Below, piece by piece: positions 31,410 through 39,898 of a DNA stretch of 64,000 nt. The stretch is from Rhodovulum marinum. Lineage in GTDB: Bacteria > Pseudomonadota > Alphaproteobacteria > Rhodobacterales > Rhodobacteraceae. The stretch spans positions 186,001-250,000 of the forward strand of contig NZ_SLXP01000002.1 in NCBI RefSeq assembly GCF_004343075.1, in the 5' to 3' direction. Below the pieces are notes generated by a model. The model searched no databases. It saw nothing but the letters and a program-made list of their open reading frames with translations, and had not been told where the DNA came from. The number at the start of each line of letters is the position of its first letter. Within the stretch, counting starts at the first letter, position 1. Position numbers and translations under genes: made by a program.

Positions 31410-31871
31410 TCAGGACCCCGCCGAATAGACCGCGATCTCGCGCAGCGCCGTCAACGGCACCCCCAGCGCCCGGAGGGCGGGCAAGGACACCAGCGTGCCC
31501 GCCCCCGGATCGGCCCTACGCGGGCGCAGTTCCACCAGCACGCTGAACCCCGTGACCGGGTCGACCAGCCGCCCCTGCCGGACGGACGACACCAAGGGCG
31601 TCAGCGCCCAGAACCCCGGATCGGCCGGATCGCCGAGGCTGGCGACGGTGCGGCCCAGCATTTCCTCGGGGGTCGAGGGCGCCCGCGTCGCCGCGGCCCG
31701 CTGGGCGGCCGTCGTCGTGTCGAACTCCTCGACGGTGCGCGCGGCGGCAGGCGGCTGAAGCACCGAGAGCGGCGCCCCCGGTTCCCTCTGGGGCGCAGGG
31801 GCCTCGCCGGGCGGCGCCGCCGCGCAGCCCGCAAGTGCCAGCGCCAGTGCCATCGCGTTGATCCGTCCCAT
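31410..31871 (-). CDS. Lipoprotein of unknown function
   Basis: A 153-residue protein with a clear lipobox LAGC at residues 13-16. A Pro/Ala-rich linker is followed by a conserved-looking domain (FDTTTAAQRAAA, LGRTVASLGDPADPGFWALTPLVSS, RGRLVDP-like). Similar lipoproteins occur in Rhodobacterales and I recall some being labelled D-galactarate dehydratase, a name with no visible support here. GGGGAGG precedes ATG 31871. Divergent from moaA. Confidence 0.8.
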   Translation of the reverse strand: MGRINAMALALALAGCAAAPPGEAPAPQREPGAPLSVLQPPAAARTVEEFDTTTAAQRAAATRAPSTPEEMLGRTVASLGDPADPGFWALTPLVSSVRQGRLVDPVTGFSVLVELRPRRADPGAGTLVSLPALRALGVPLTALREIAVYSAGS

Positions 31872-31969
31872 CGCCGCGCCTCCCCGTCGGTGCTGCCCCA
31901 GCCTAGCCGGTCGCGCCGCGCCCCGAAAGACGCTTGCCGCGCGGCTGCCCCGCCCTTACGTTCTGCGAC

Positions 31970-32983
31970 ATGATGCAGCAGCCGCCCCTGATCGACCCCT
32001 TCGCCCGCGCGATCACGTACTTGCGCGTCTCGGTCACCGACCGTTGCGATTTCCGCTGCGTCTATTGCATGGCCGAGAACATGACCTTCCTGCCGAAGAA
32101 GGAACTTCTGACGCTGGAGGAACTGGACCGGATGTGTTCGGCCTTCGTGGGCCTCGGCGTGCGCAAGCTGCGCATCACCGGGGGCGAACCGCTGGTGCGC
32201 CGGGGCATCATGACGTTTTTCAACGCGATGGGCCGGCACCTGGAGTCGGGCGCGCTGGACGAGCTGACGCTGACCACCAACGGCTCGCAGCTGGAGAAAT
32301 TCGCCCATGATCTCTATGCGGCGGGCGTGCGCCGGGTGAATGTCAGCCTGGACACGCTGGACGCCGAGAAATTCGCGCGCGTCACGCGGTGGGGCAAGCT
32401 GGACCAGGTGATGCGCGGCATCCACGCGGCACAGGCGGCAGGGCTGCGGGTCAAGATCAACACCGTCGCGCTGAAAGGGTTCAACGAGGCCGAGCTGTTC
32501 GACATCGTCGACTGGTGCGCGGGCCGCGACATGGACCTGACCTTCATCGAGGTGATGCCGATGGGCGACCTGGGCAACGAGGACCGGGTCGGGCAATACT
32601 GGTCGGTGCGCGACGTGCGCTCTCGGCTGGAGGAGCGGTTCACGACCGTGGACCTCGCCGAACGTTCGGGCGGGCCTGCGCGATACGTGCGGCTGGAAGA
32701 GACGGGCCAGAAGGTCGGCTTCATCACGCCGCTGAGCCACAATTTCTGCGAAAGCTGCAACCGCGTGCGCCTGACCTGCACCGGCGAGCTGTACATGTGC
32801 CTCGGCCAGGAGGACATGGCCGACCTGAGGGCGCCCTTGCGCGCCTCACCGGACGACGACGCGCCGCTGGTGGCGGCCATCCGCGCGGCGATCGAGCGGA
32901 AACCGAAGGGCCACGATTTCGACTATTCCCGGCAGCGGGCGGATGGGCAGGTTTCCCGGCACATGAGCCATACCGGCGGCTGA
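31970..32983 (+). CDS. moaA: GTP 3',8-cyclase MoaA
   Basis: A 337-residue radical-SAM enzyme starting molybdenum cofactor synthesis. The N-terminal cluster motif CDFRCVYC lies near residue 25. The C-terminal cluster has [18 protein letters not shown], and the protein ends in the conserved Gly-Gly. No good ribosome site precedes either of two adjacent ATG codons (31970, 31973). No other moa gene adjoins; molybdenum enzymes are encoded at 57-63 kb of this window. Confidence 0.97.
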   Translation: MMQQPPLIDPFARAITYLRVSVTDRCDFRCVYCMAENMTFLPKKELLTLEELDRMCSAFVGLGVRKLRITGGEPLVRRGIMTFFNAMGRHLESGALDELTLTTNGSQLEKFAHDLYAAGVRRVNVSLDTLDAEKFARVTRWGKLDQVMRGIHAAQAAGLRVKINTVALKGFNEAELFDIVDWCAGRDMDLTFIEVMPMGDLGNEDRVGQYWSVRDVRSRLEERFTTVDLAERSGGPARYVRLEETGQKVGFITPLSHNFCESCNRVRLTCTGELYMCLGQEDMADLRAPLRASPDDDAPLVAAIRAAIERKPKGHDFDYSRQRADGQVSRHMSHTGG

Positions 32984-33128
32984 ATTGGGCCGCCCCCGGA
33001 ACGGTGAACGCATGCGTCCGGTTTGTCACACGAACCGAAAATACCCCGATTTGTCGTGCACTTGACCGAAATCAAACCCGAAACGCGCCGTTCGTCCGAG
33101 CCTGTCACCGCAGGCACAGGAGGACGAC

Positions 33129-33575
33129 ATGCGATTCATGATTCTGAAACTTACATTTGCGCTGGCGCTGCTGCTCGCGCCGCTCGCGGCGGCGGCCCAG
33201 GACGCCAAGCCGGGGCTATTCATCAACCTGACCACCGACGACACCTGGGCCGCGGCCAAGGCGATCATGTTCGCACATGAGAAATCGCTGAAGAACGGCC
33301 ACAAGACGGCGATCTGGATGAACGTGCGCGCGGTCTACCTAGCCGACAGGAAACGGCCCAGCCATGTGCACGGTCTGATGGCCGATCAGGGCCTCTCGAT
33401 CCAGGACATGCTGGCCAATTTCATGGCCGATGGCGGCGTGGTGATCATGTGCCAGGCGTGCTCGCAGGCCGCAGGGCTGACCGCCGAGGACTATATCGAC
33501 GGCGTGCAGATGGGGACATTCCCGCTGGTCGAAAGCTGGCTGTTCGACCCCGAGGTCAAGACGCTGTCCTGGTAG
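33129..33575 (+). CDS. Periplasmic DsrE/DsrF-like protein
   Basis: A 148-residue protein with a signal peptide (cleavage after AAAAQ near residue 24) and a DsrE-fold body: LFINLTTDDTWAAAKAIMFAHEKSLKNGH at the start and GGVVIMCQACSQAAGL with Cys108 and Cys111 at the usual active-site position. Related proteins carry sulfur as persulfide; an exported form may act on periplasmic thiols. GGAGG precedes the start. Stand-alone, with a convergent neighbour downstream. Confidence 0.85.
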   Translation: MRFMILKLTFALALLLAPLAAAAQDAKPGLFINLTTDDTWAAAKAIMFAHEKSLKNGHKTAIWMNVRAVYLADRKRPSHVHGLMADQGLSIQDMLANFMADGGVVIMCQACSQAAGLTAEDYIDGVQMGTFPLVESWLFDPEVKTLSW

Positions 33576-33597
33576 GCCAGCCTCCGGCCCTATGGAT

Positions 33598-33622
33598 GCG
33601 GAGCGCCAGGGTGGCGCTCCGC
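33598..33622. terminator. Bidirectional hairpin between convergent genes
   Basis: A perfect 10-bp stem (GCGGAGCGCC and complement, loop 5 bases) lies between the DsrE-like gene and the convergent aminotransferase gene, followed on the plus strand by a short T/C run. Confidence 0.6.
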
Positions 33623-33640
33623 GCTTTCCCCTTCGGGGGC

Positions 33641-35011
33641 TCAGCCCAGCACGGCCTTGACCGCCTTCGCCGTCGCCGCCACCACCTGGTCGGCCTCTTC
33701 CCGGGTCAGGCAGAGCGGCGGCGCATAGCCGATGATGTCGCCCTGCGGCATGGCGCGTGCGATGACCCCATCCTTGGCCATCTCGGCCACCACGGCGCCG
33801 GCCACCTTGCCCGCGGGGTCGTAGAAGGTCCGCGCGCCCTTGTCCTCGACGAACTCGACGGCGCACAGCATTCCCTCGCCGCGCACCTCGCCGACATGGG
33901 CATGGGCCCCCAGCGCGTCGGCCATGGCGCCCACGAAATAGCCGCCCACCTCGCGCGCGTTCTGCACCAGACCAAGATCGTCCACCAGTTTCAGGTTGGC
34001 GACACCCGCCGCCGCCCCGATCGGATGCGCCGAATAGGTCCAGCCATGGCCGATGGGGCCGAACTCGTCGGTGCCCTGTTCCAGAACCTTCCACATCTTT
34101 TCCGACACGATCGACCCCGACAGCGGCGCGTAGGCCGAGGTCAGGCCCTTGGCGATGGTGATGAGGTCCGGCTTCAGCCCGTAATGGTCCGATCCGAACA
34201 TGGTGCCCAGCCGCCCGAAGCCCGTCACCACCTCGTCGGCGATCAGCAGGATGTCGTGACGCTCCAGGATCGGCGTAATCGCCTCCCAGTAGCCCGCCGG
34301 CGGCGGCACGATGCCCCCCGTCCCCATCACCGGCTCGCCGATGAAGGCGGCGATGGTGTCGGGGCCTTCCTTCTCGATCAGCGCCTCCAGTTCGGCCGCG
34401 CAGAAGGCCACGAAATCGGCCTCGGACATGTCCAGGTCCGGGCGGCGGAAGTAATAGGCGGGTTCGGTATGCAGGATGCGATCCAGCGGCAGGTCGAACT
34501 TGTTGTGGAACAGCGTCAGCCCCGTCAACGACCCGGTGACCAGCCCCGAACCGTGATAGCCGCGCATCCGCGAGATGATCTTCTTCTTCTCGGGGCGGCC
34601 GAGGATATTGTTGTAATACCAGACGAGTTTCACGTTGGTCTCGTTCGCGTCAGACCCGCCCAGCCCGAAATAGACCTTCGACATGTGCCCCGGCGCCCGG
34701 TCCATCACCATCTTGGCCAGCGTTATGCTGGCCTCGGTGCCATGGCCGACATAGGCGTGGTAATAGGCGAGTTGCTTCGCCTGCTCGGCGATCGCCTCGG
34801 CGATCTCGGTCCGGCCATAGCCCACGTTCACGCAGTAAAGCCCGGCAAAGGCGTCGAGGAAACGGTTTCCGTCGCGATCCTCGATGAAAACGCCCTCGCC
34901 CCCCCGGATCACCCGCTCGGACGCCTCGCCGCGTGCGAACTGGCCCAGATGCGTCGAGGGATGGAAAAAGTTCTCGCGGTCCCACTGCTCCAGCATGTCG
35001 TTCTTCAACAT
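33641..35011 (-). CDS. doeD: Class III aminotransferase of ectoine catabolism
   Basis: A 456-residue PLP aminotransferase of the omega-amino-acid type. GGSDANETNVKL, the cofactor Asp in LLIADEVVTGFGR and the Schiff-base lysine in ITIAKGLTSAYAP are visible. In ectoine clusters this gene (DoeD, atf) is thought to convert L-2,4-diaminobutyrate to aspartate semialdehyde. Putrescine- or GABA-type transamination cannot be excluded from the fold. ATG 35011 has AAAGGA upstream. It follows the aldehyde dehydrogenase gene. Confidence 0.82.
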   Translation of the reverse strand: MLKNDMLEQWDRENFFHPSTHLGQFARGEASERVIRGGEGVFIEDRDGNRFLDAFAGLYCVNVGYGRTEIAEAIAEQAKQLAYYHAYVGHGTEASITLAKMVMDRAPGHMSKVYFGLGGSDANETNVKLVWYYNNILGRPEKKKIISRMRGYHGSGLVTGSLTGLTLFHNKFDLPLDRILHTEPAYYFRRPDLDMSEADFVAFCAAELEALIEKEGPDTIAAFIGEPVMGTGGIVPPPAGYWEAITPILERHDILLIADEVVTGFGRLGTMFGSDHYGLKPDLITIAKGLTSAYAPLSGSIVSEKMWKVLEQGTDEFGPIGHGWTYSAHPIGAAAGVANLKLVDDLGLVQNAREVGGYFVGAMADALGAHAHVGEVRGEGMLCAVEFVEDKGARTFYDPAGKVAGAVVAEMAKDGVIARAMPQGDIIGYAPPLCLTREEADQVVAATAKAVKAVLG

Positions 35012-35048
35012 ATCGTTCGTCCTTTCGTTGACAGGCACAAGCGCCCTG

Positions 35049-35103
35049 CCCTTCTTCTGGCCAAAAATATCCCCGCCGGAGGCACCGGCCCCGCAGGGGC
35101 CGG
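35049..35103 (-). repeat. Dispersed intergenic element, copy B
   Basis: Read on the minus strand: an 8-bp perfect hairpin (35085-35103, loop GCA) directly after the aldehyde dehydrogenase stop, then a GGGATATTTTTGGCCAGAAG core. It shares the core with copy C and, more weakly, copy A. The hairpin may attenuate transcription into doeD. Confidence 0.6.
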
Positions 35104-35110
35104 CCCCCTT

Positions 35111-36595
35111 TCAGGCCCAGTCGCGGCAGACATACTTCACTTCGGTAAAGGCCTCCATCCCCAGCCTCGCGCCTTCGCGGCCCAGCCCCGACTGCTTGTA
35201 GCCGCCAAAGGGGATCGGCGCGCCGGTGACCTTGGTGCGGTTGACCGCGACCATGCCGAATTGCAGGGCCCGGGCCACGCGGTAGATACGCCGCGGCGCG
35301 CGGGTGTGGACATAGGCCACCAGCGCGAATTCCGTGGCGTTGGCGCGGCGGATCACCTCTTCCTCGGTCTCGAATTGGGTGATCGCGGCAACGGGGCCAA
35401 AGGTCTCTTCGGCCATGATCTTCGCCCCGTCCGGCACGCCGGCCAGCACCGTGGGGCGATAGAACAGGGGCCCCGCCTCGTGGCGCGTGCCCCCGGTCAA
35501 CAGGCGCGCGCCCTGCCCCAGCGCATCGGCCACGTGGTCCTCCTGCTTGGCGATCGCGGCCGCGTTCATCAGCGGGCCGATATCCGGGTCGCCCATCCCG
35601 GGCCCCACGCTCAGCTTCGCCGTCGCCTCGGCGAAGCGCGCGCAGAACTCGAGATAGACCGGCCTTTCCACGTAGAAACGGTTGGCGCCCAGGCAATCCT
35701 GGCCCGACGTGGCGAACTTGGCCTTGATCGCCTCGTCCACGGCCTCGTCCAGGTCGGCATCCGCGAAGACGATGAAGGGCGCGTGGCCGCCCAGTTCCAG
35801 CACCAGCCGTTTCACGGTCCCGGCGGATTGGCGGTACAGCAGCCGCCCGACCTCGGTGGACCCCGTAAAGGACAGCGCGCGGACGCGGGGGTCTTCGGTC
35901 CAGGGTTTCACCACGGTGGCCGCGTCGCCGGTGACCACGTTGAACACGCCCGCCGGGATCCCCGCCCGTTCGGCCAGTTCCGCCAGCGCCAGCGCCGAGA
36001 ACGGCGTTTCGTGCGAGGGGTGGGCGACGACCGTGCAGCCCGCGGCCAGCGCGGCCCCCGCCTTGCGGGTCAGCATGGCGGAAGGGAAATTCCACGGCGT
36101 GATGCAGGCGGCCACGCCCACCGGTTCGCGCCACAGCTCCATCTCGGCATCGGCCAGGTGGCTGGTCACGCCTTCGATGTTCGGGCGTTTCGCTTCCTCG
36201 GCATAGAATTCCAGGAACGAGGCGGCATAGTCGATCTCGCCACGGGCCTCGGAAATCGGCTTGCCCTGTTCCAGGGTCATCAGCCGGGCAAGGTCCTCGC
36301 GGTTTTCCTCCATCAGCCGGAACCACTTGCGCAACAGGGCGGAACGGTCCTGCGGCAACAGCCCCGCCCAGGCGGGAAAGGCGGCCTGCGCGGCGTCCAC
36401 GGCGGCGGCGCTATCGGCGGCGGTCAGCGCCGCGACCTCGCCCAGCCAGTCGCCCGTGGCCGGGTCGGTGACGGCGAAGGTCGCGCCCTCGGCGCCGCCG
36501 GTCCACTTGCCGTTCACATAGGAAAAGCTGCGAACCAGCCGGGGGTCGGACAGGCCGGAAAGCGGGGAATCCGGATGGCTCTGGTGCAGGGTCAT
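35111..36595 (-). CDS. doeC: NAD(P)-dependent semialdehyde dehydrogenase of ectoine catabolism
   Basis: A 494-residue aldehyde dehydrogenase close to the succinate-semialdehyde type. The cofactor segment ITPWNFPSAMLTRK, the catalytic Glu in LELGGHAPFIVF and the catalytic Cys in SGQDCLGANRFYV are present. In ectoine clusters the homologue (DoeC/ssd) is thought to oxidise aspartate semialdehyde to aspartate. AAGGAG precedes ATG 36595. Annotation as gabD would fit the family equally; the neighbourhood decides for ectoine. Confidence 0.82.
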   Translation of the reverse strand: MTLHQSHPDSPLSGLSDPRLVRSFSYVNGKWTGGAEGATFAVTDPATGDWLGEVAALTAADSAAAVDAAQAAFPAWAGLLPQDRSALLRKWFRLMEENREDLARLMTLEQGKPISEARGEIDYAASFLEFYAEEAKRPNIEGVTSHLADAEMELWREPVGVAACITPWNFPSAMLTRKAGAALAAGCTVVAHPSHETPFSALALAELAERAGIPAGVFNVVTGDAATVVKPWTEDPRVRALSFTGSTEVGRLLYRQSAGTVKRLVLELGGHAPFIVFADADLDEAVDEAIKAKFATSGQDCLGANRFYVERPVYLEFCARFAEATAKLSVGPGMGDPDIGPLMNAAAIAKQEDHVADALGQGARLLTGGTRHEAGPLFYRPTVLAGVPDGAKIMAEETFGPVAAITQFETEEEVIRRANATEFALVAYVHTRAPRRIYRVARALQFGMVAVNRTKVTGAPIPFGGYKQSGLGREGARLGMEAFTEVKYVCRDWA

Positions 36596-36711
36596 GGCGT
36601 CTCCTTCGCGCTTTGGCGTGTCCCGGAAGAATGCCCTGTTCCGCCCAGAGGAAGGGACCAAAGTCCCGCGCCCCGGCAGAGGATTCGACTGCGCCCCGGC
36701 CGGGCCGGCAG

Positions 36712-37200
36712 TCAGTCCTTCTGCGGACCGGCCAGCAGGCCCAGGGGCGGCAGGCCCGGCCCCTTGACCGGTTTCGTCACGATGTAGGTGTAATAGCGCG
36801 ACAGCCCGATCCGGTTCTCCAGCATGCGATCGATCAGGCGCTGATAGCTGTCGATGTCGCGGGTGACGACCTGCATCAGGTAATCGAACCCGCCGCCCAG
36901 TGCCCAGCAGGCGGTCACTTCGGGATAGGCGTTCAGCCCACCCTCGAAGCGGGTGAAATCCTCGACCGTGTGGCCCGAAAGTTCGACCGCGACGAAGACG
37001 GTGACATGGGGGCCCAATGCCTTGAGCGCGATCTCGGCGCGGTAGCCCGCGATCAGGCCGGCCTGTTCCAGCCGCTTCAGCCGTTCCCAGGCCGGCGTCG
37101 GCGTCAGGTTGATCCGGCGGGCAAGCTCGGCCTTGGTGATGCGGCCGTCTTGCGACAGGATGCGCAGGATTTCCAGGTCGCGATCGTCAAGCTGTATCAT
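36712..37200 (-). CDS. Lrp/AsnC family regulator of the ectoine cluster
   Basis: A 162-residue regulator with an N-terminal winged helix-turn-helix (DDRDLEILRILSQDGRITKAELARRINLTPTPAWERLKRLEQ region) and a C-terminal RAM ligand-binding domain with GGGFDYLMQV. AsnC-type genes (DoeX, AsnC) accompany ectoine-degradation genes in Halomonas and Ruegeria, where they sense pathway intermediates. It starts 4 bases after the eutC stop, so it is in the same operon. Confidence 0.9.
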   Translation of the reverse strand: MIQLDDRDLEILRILSQDGRITKAELARRINLTPTPAWERLKRLEQAGLIAGYRAEIALKALGPHVTVFVAVELSGHTVEDFTRFEGGLNAYPEVTACWALGGGFDYLMQVVTRDIDSYQRLIDRMLENRIGLSRYYTYIVTKPVKGPGLPPLGLLAGPQKD

Positions 37201-37204
37201 TGGG

Positions 37205-38197
37205 TTACGTCTCGATCCTGATACCTGCGCCGGCGGCCTGCGTGGCCCGCAGCGCATGTGTGGCGATGGCGGTGTCCTGCGCACCGGTGCCGGTCAGGTC
37301 GCAGATGGTGACCTGCGCGTCATCGGTGCGCCCCGGATGCGCGCCGGTGACGACCTGCCCCAGTTCGGGCGGCAGGCCGCGCGTCCAGAGACCGGCGCGC
37401 TCGGCCGCGCGCAGCTCGCCCAGGCGCGCGCATTGCGCGGCGTTGTCGGCGACATAGAGATCGGCCTCGGCCAGGGCGCGGGCCTCGATCTCGTTCTTGC
37501 CGGACCGGTCGGCGCCCATCGCGGTGACATGCAGGCCCGGGTGCAGCCAGGCGGCGCGCAGCACGGGTTCGCGCGCGGGGGTGGTGGTGACGACAAGCTG
37601 GGACTGGGCCACCAGCCGCGCGGGGTCGTCCACCGGCACCGCATCGACGCCCAGCGCGGCAGCCAGGTCCTCGGCGCAGGCCCGTGCCTTTTTGGCGTCG
37701 CGGCCCCAGACCAGAACCCGTTCGAAGGGGCGGACAAGGTGGGCGGCCCGCATCTGCAACCGCGCCTGCACGCCGGTGCCGATCACGCCGGCGGTGCTAA
37801 CGGTTTCCGGCGCGAGGTATTTGGCCGCGACCGCCCCGGCGGCAGCGGTGCGGACATCGGTGAGATAGCCGTTGTCCAGAAACAGCGCCTGCACAAGACC
37901 GGTGCCGGCCGCGAACAGGATCATCAGCCCGTTCAGGCTGGGCAGGCCCAGTTTCGGATTGTCGAAGAAGCCGGGGCTGACCTTGACCGCGAACCCGTCG
38001 AAACCCGGCAGCCAGGCGGTTTTCACGTCGACCTCGCCATGGACCTCGGGAAGCTCCATCGACAGCACGGGGGGCATCACCACGCCGCCCGCGCCCAGCG
38101 CGGCAAAGGCCCGTTCGACGGTGTCGATGGAGGCCATGTCCAAGGGTACCACGCGGCGCAACTCGGCCTCGGTGACGATCAGAACCTCATGGGGCAT
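37205..38197 (-). CDS. eutC: Ectoine-utilisation EutC (ornithine cyclodeaminase family)
   Basis: A 330-residue member of the ornithine cyclodeaminase/mu-crystallin family. The NAD-binding glycine motif GVIGTGVQARLQ and VDVKTAWLPGF with the substrate-binding Lys are visible. In ectoine clusters EutC acts with EutB, probably in converting hydroxyectoine into ectoine. Here its start overlaps a truncated eutB by 11 bases, so it remains downstream of a broken partner. This is unrelated to ethanolamine EutC. Confidence 0.82.
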   Translation of the reverse strand: MPHEVLIVTEAELRRVVPLDMASIDTVERAFAALGAGGVVMPPVLSMELPEVHGEVDVKTAWLPGFDGFAVKVSPGFFDNPKLGLPSLNGLMILFAAGTGLVQALFLDNGYLTDVRTAAAGAVAAKYLAPETVSTAGVIGTGVQARLQMRAAHLVRPFERVLVWGRDAKKARACAEDLAAALGVDAVPVDDPARLVAQSQLVVTTTPAREPVLRAAWLHPGLHVTAMGADRSGKNEIEARALAEADLYVADNAAQCARLGELRAAERAGLWTRGLPPELGQVVTGAHPGRTDDAQVTICDLTGTGAQDTAIATHALRATQAAGAGIRIET

Positions 38198-38516
38198 AGG
38201 GGGTTTCCTTCACGGTCAGATCGCCCAGCGTCACGTCCTGCACGGTGACGATCCACGCCTCGGCGCGCAGCGCGCGCATGCCCGTGACCTTGGCCCTGGG
38301 CACCACGCCCGGCACATCGCCCGGCCCCGCCACGGCGTTCAGCGCGCCGCGCAATTTGAACGCGCCGATGGGTTGCGCGATGTCGCGTTTCAACAGGGCA
38401 TCGGTGCCCGCCAGCCTCGACAGGAACGGCGACGGCACCAGCGGCGGTGCGTCGGCCACGCCCCTGATCCGCGCGGCGGCGGCCATGATGTCGGCCAGTG
38501 ACAGGCACATCGCCAT
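38187..38516 (-). pseudogene. eutB: Remnant of eutB (threonine-dehydratase-like), internally deleted
   Basis: A 109-codon frame. Residues 4-65 look like the N terminus of a fold-type II PLP serine/threonine dehydratase (ADIMAAAARIRG..., then PIGAFKLRGALNA with the Schiff-base Lys54). After about residue 68 the similarity stops, and some 40 residues follow that do not resemble the family. EutB proteins are normally about 330 residues, so roughly two thirds of the enzyme, including the phosphate-binding glycine loop, is missing. The frame itself is intact. Probably inactive. Confidence 0.72.
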
Positions 38517-38674
38517 CCCCTTGTCGCAATTGGGCAATTCGGCGTCGCCCCGGGACAGACCTTGACGCGGCCCTGCGCGCATCGTCTGATGTCCACAACG
38601 CCCGACCGCGCCCCCCAAAGCACCATGCGGGTCCGCCCGAAGTCAAGCACACCGCAGGCGTGCACAAAGGAGCC

Positions 38675-39898
38675 ATGTTCGACATGAACGAGGAAATCGT
38701 CCAGTTCGGCTATGCCGCCGAGGGCCGCGCCCCCTTTTCCCTTGCCGAATACGAGCGCCGGCTGGGCCTGGTGCGCCGCGCGATGGACGAGCGCGGCATC
38801 GACCTGTTGTTCGTCGAGGACCCGTCGAACATGGCGTGGCTGACGGGCTATGACGGCTGGTCCTTCTATGTCCACCAGGGGGTTCTGGTGTTCCACGATG
38901 CGGACCCGATGTGGTGGGGCCGGCAGATGGACGCGAACGGGGCGGTGCGGACCGTCTGGATGGCGGGCGTGCACATCACGCATTATTCCGACGAATACGT
39001 GCAATCTACCACGCGCCACCCCATGCAGCAGCTTGCGGGCATCATCCACGAACTGGGCTATGGGGCGAAACGGATCGGGGTCGAGCTGGAGAATTACTAT
39101 TTCTCGGCCAAGGCCTATCTGACGCTGCGCGAGGCCCTGCCCGACGCCGACCTTGTGGACGCAACCGCCCTGGTGAACCGCCAGCGCACGGTGAAATCCG
39201 ACGAGGAACTGGATTTCATGCGGCGCGCGGCGAAAATCTCGGAAAAGATCATCGATGGCGTGCTCGAGCGGATCGAGCCGGGCCTGCCCAAGAACGAGCT
39301 GGTGGCCGATATCTATCGCGATGCGCTGACGGGGCTGGATGGCGACTGGGGCGATTACCCGGCGATCGTGCCGCTGTTGCCGTCGGGATCGGACGCGGCG
39401 GCCTGTCACCTGACGTGGAACGGCCGCGAATTCGCCGAAGGCGAGGCCACGTTCTTCGAGATCTCGGGCTGTTACCGGCGCTATCACGCGCCGTTCTGCC
39501 GGACGGTGTTCCTGGGCGAGCCGCCCGATTACATGCGCGCCGCCGAAGCCGCGCTGATCGAGGGGATCGAGGCGGGGCTGTGGGCGGCCAAGGCCGGGAA
39601 CCGCGCCTGCGATATCGCCAACGCGCTGAACGGGGCGCTGGCGCGGGCGGGCATCGACCGCGGCGCGCGCTGCGGCTATCCCATCGGGCTGAGTTATCCG
39701 CCCGACTGGGGCGAACGCACGATTTCGCTGCGCCCCGAGGACGAGACGGTTCTGGAACCGGGGATGACGTTCCATTTCATGCCCGGTCTCTGGATGGAGA
39801 CCTGGGGGCTGGAGATCACGGAATCGATCCTGATCCGCGAGGATGGCCCGGCGGAAACGCTGTGCAACCGTCCGCGCAAGCTGTACGTGAAACCGTGA
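38675..39898 (+). CDS. doeA: Ectoine hydrolase DoeA (EutD)
   Basis: A 407-residue M24 (creatinase/prolidase-fold) protein that opens the ectoine ring to N-acetyl-diaminobutyrate. The N-terminal creatinase-like domain (FSLAEYERRLGLVRRAMDERGIDLL, DPSNMAWLTGYDGWSFYVHQG) and the C-terminal pita-bread fold (FMRRAAKISEKIIDG, GLSYPPDWGE) match DoeA. AAAGGAG lies close to ATG 38675; ATG 38684 is an alternative. Its stop overlaps the doeB start (TGATG). Confidence 0.92.
   Translation: MFDMNEEIVQFGYAAEGRAPFSLAEYERRLGLVRRAMDERGIDLLFVEDPSNMAWLTGYDGWSFYVHQGVLVFHDADPMWWGRQMDANGAVRTVWMAGVHITHYSDEYVQSTTRHPMQQLAGIIHELGYGAKRIGVELENYYFSAKAYLTLREALPDADLVDATALVNRQRTVKSDEELDFMRRAAKISEKIIDGVLERIEPGLPKNELVADIYRDALTGLDGDWGDYPAIVPLLPSGSDAAACHLTWNGREFAEGEATFFEISGCYRRYHAPFCRTVFLGEPPDYMRAAEAALIEGIEAGLWAAKAGNRACDIANALNGALARAGIDRGARCGYPIGLSYPPDWGERTISLRPEDETVLEPGMTFHFMPGLWMETWGLEITESILIREDGPAETLCNRPRKLYVKP

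Noticed and set aside
33449-36787. 1112-codon plus-strand frame opposite the ectoine aminotransferase and dehydrogenase
   Set aside because: Antisense to two certain enzymes, with no recognisable domain.
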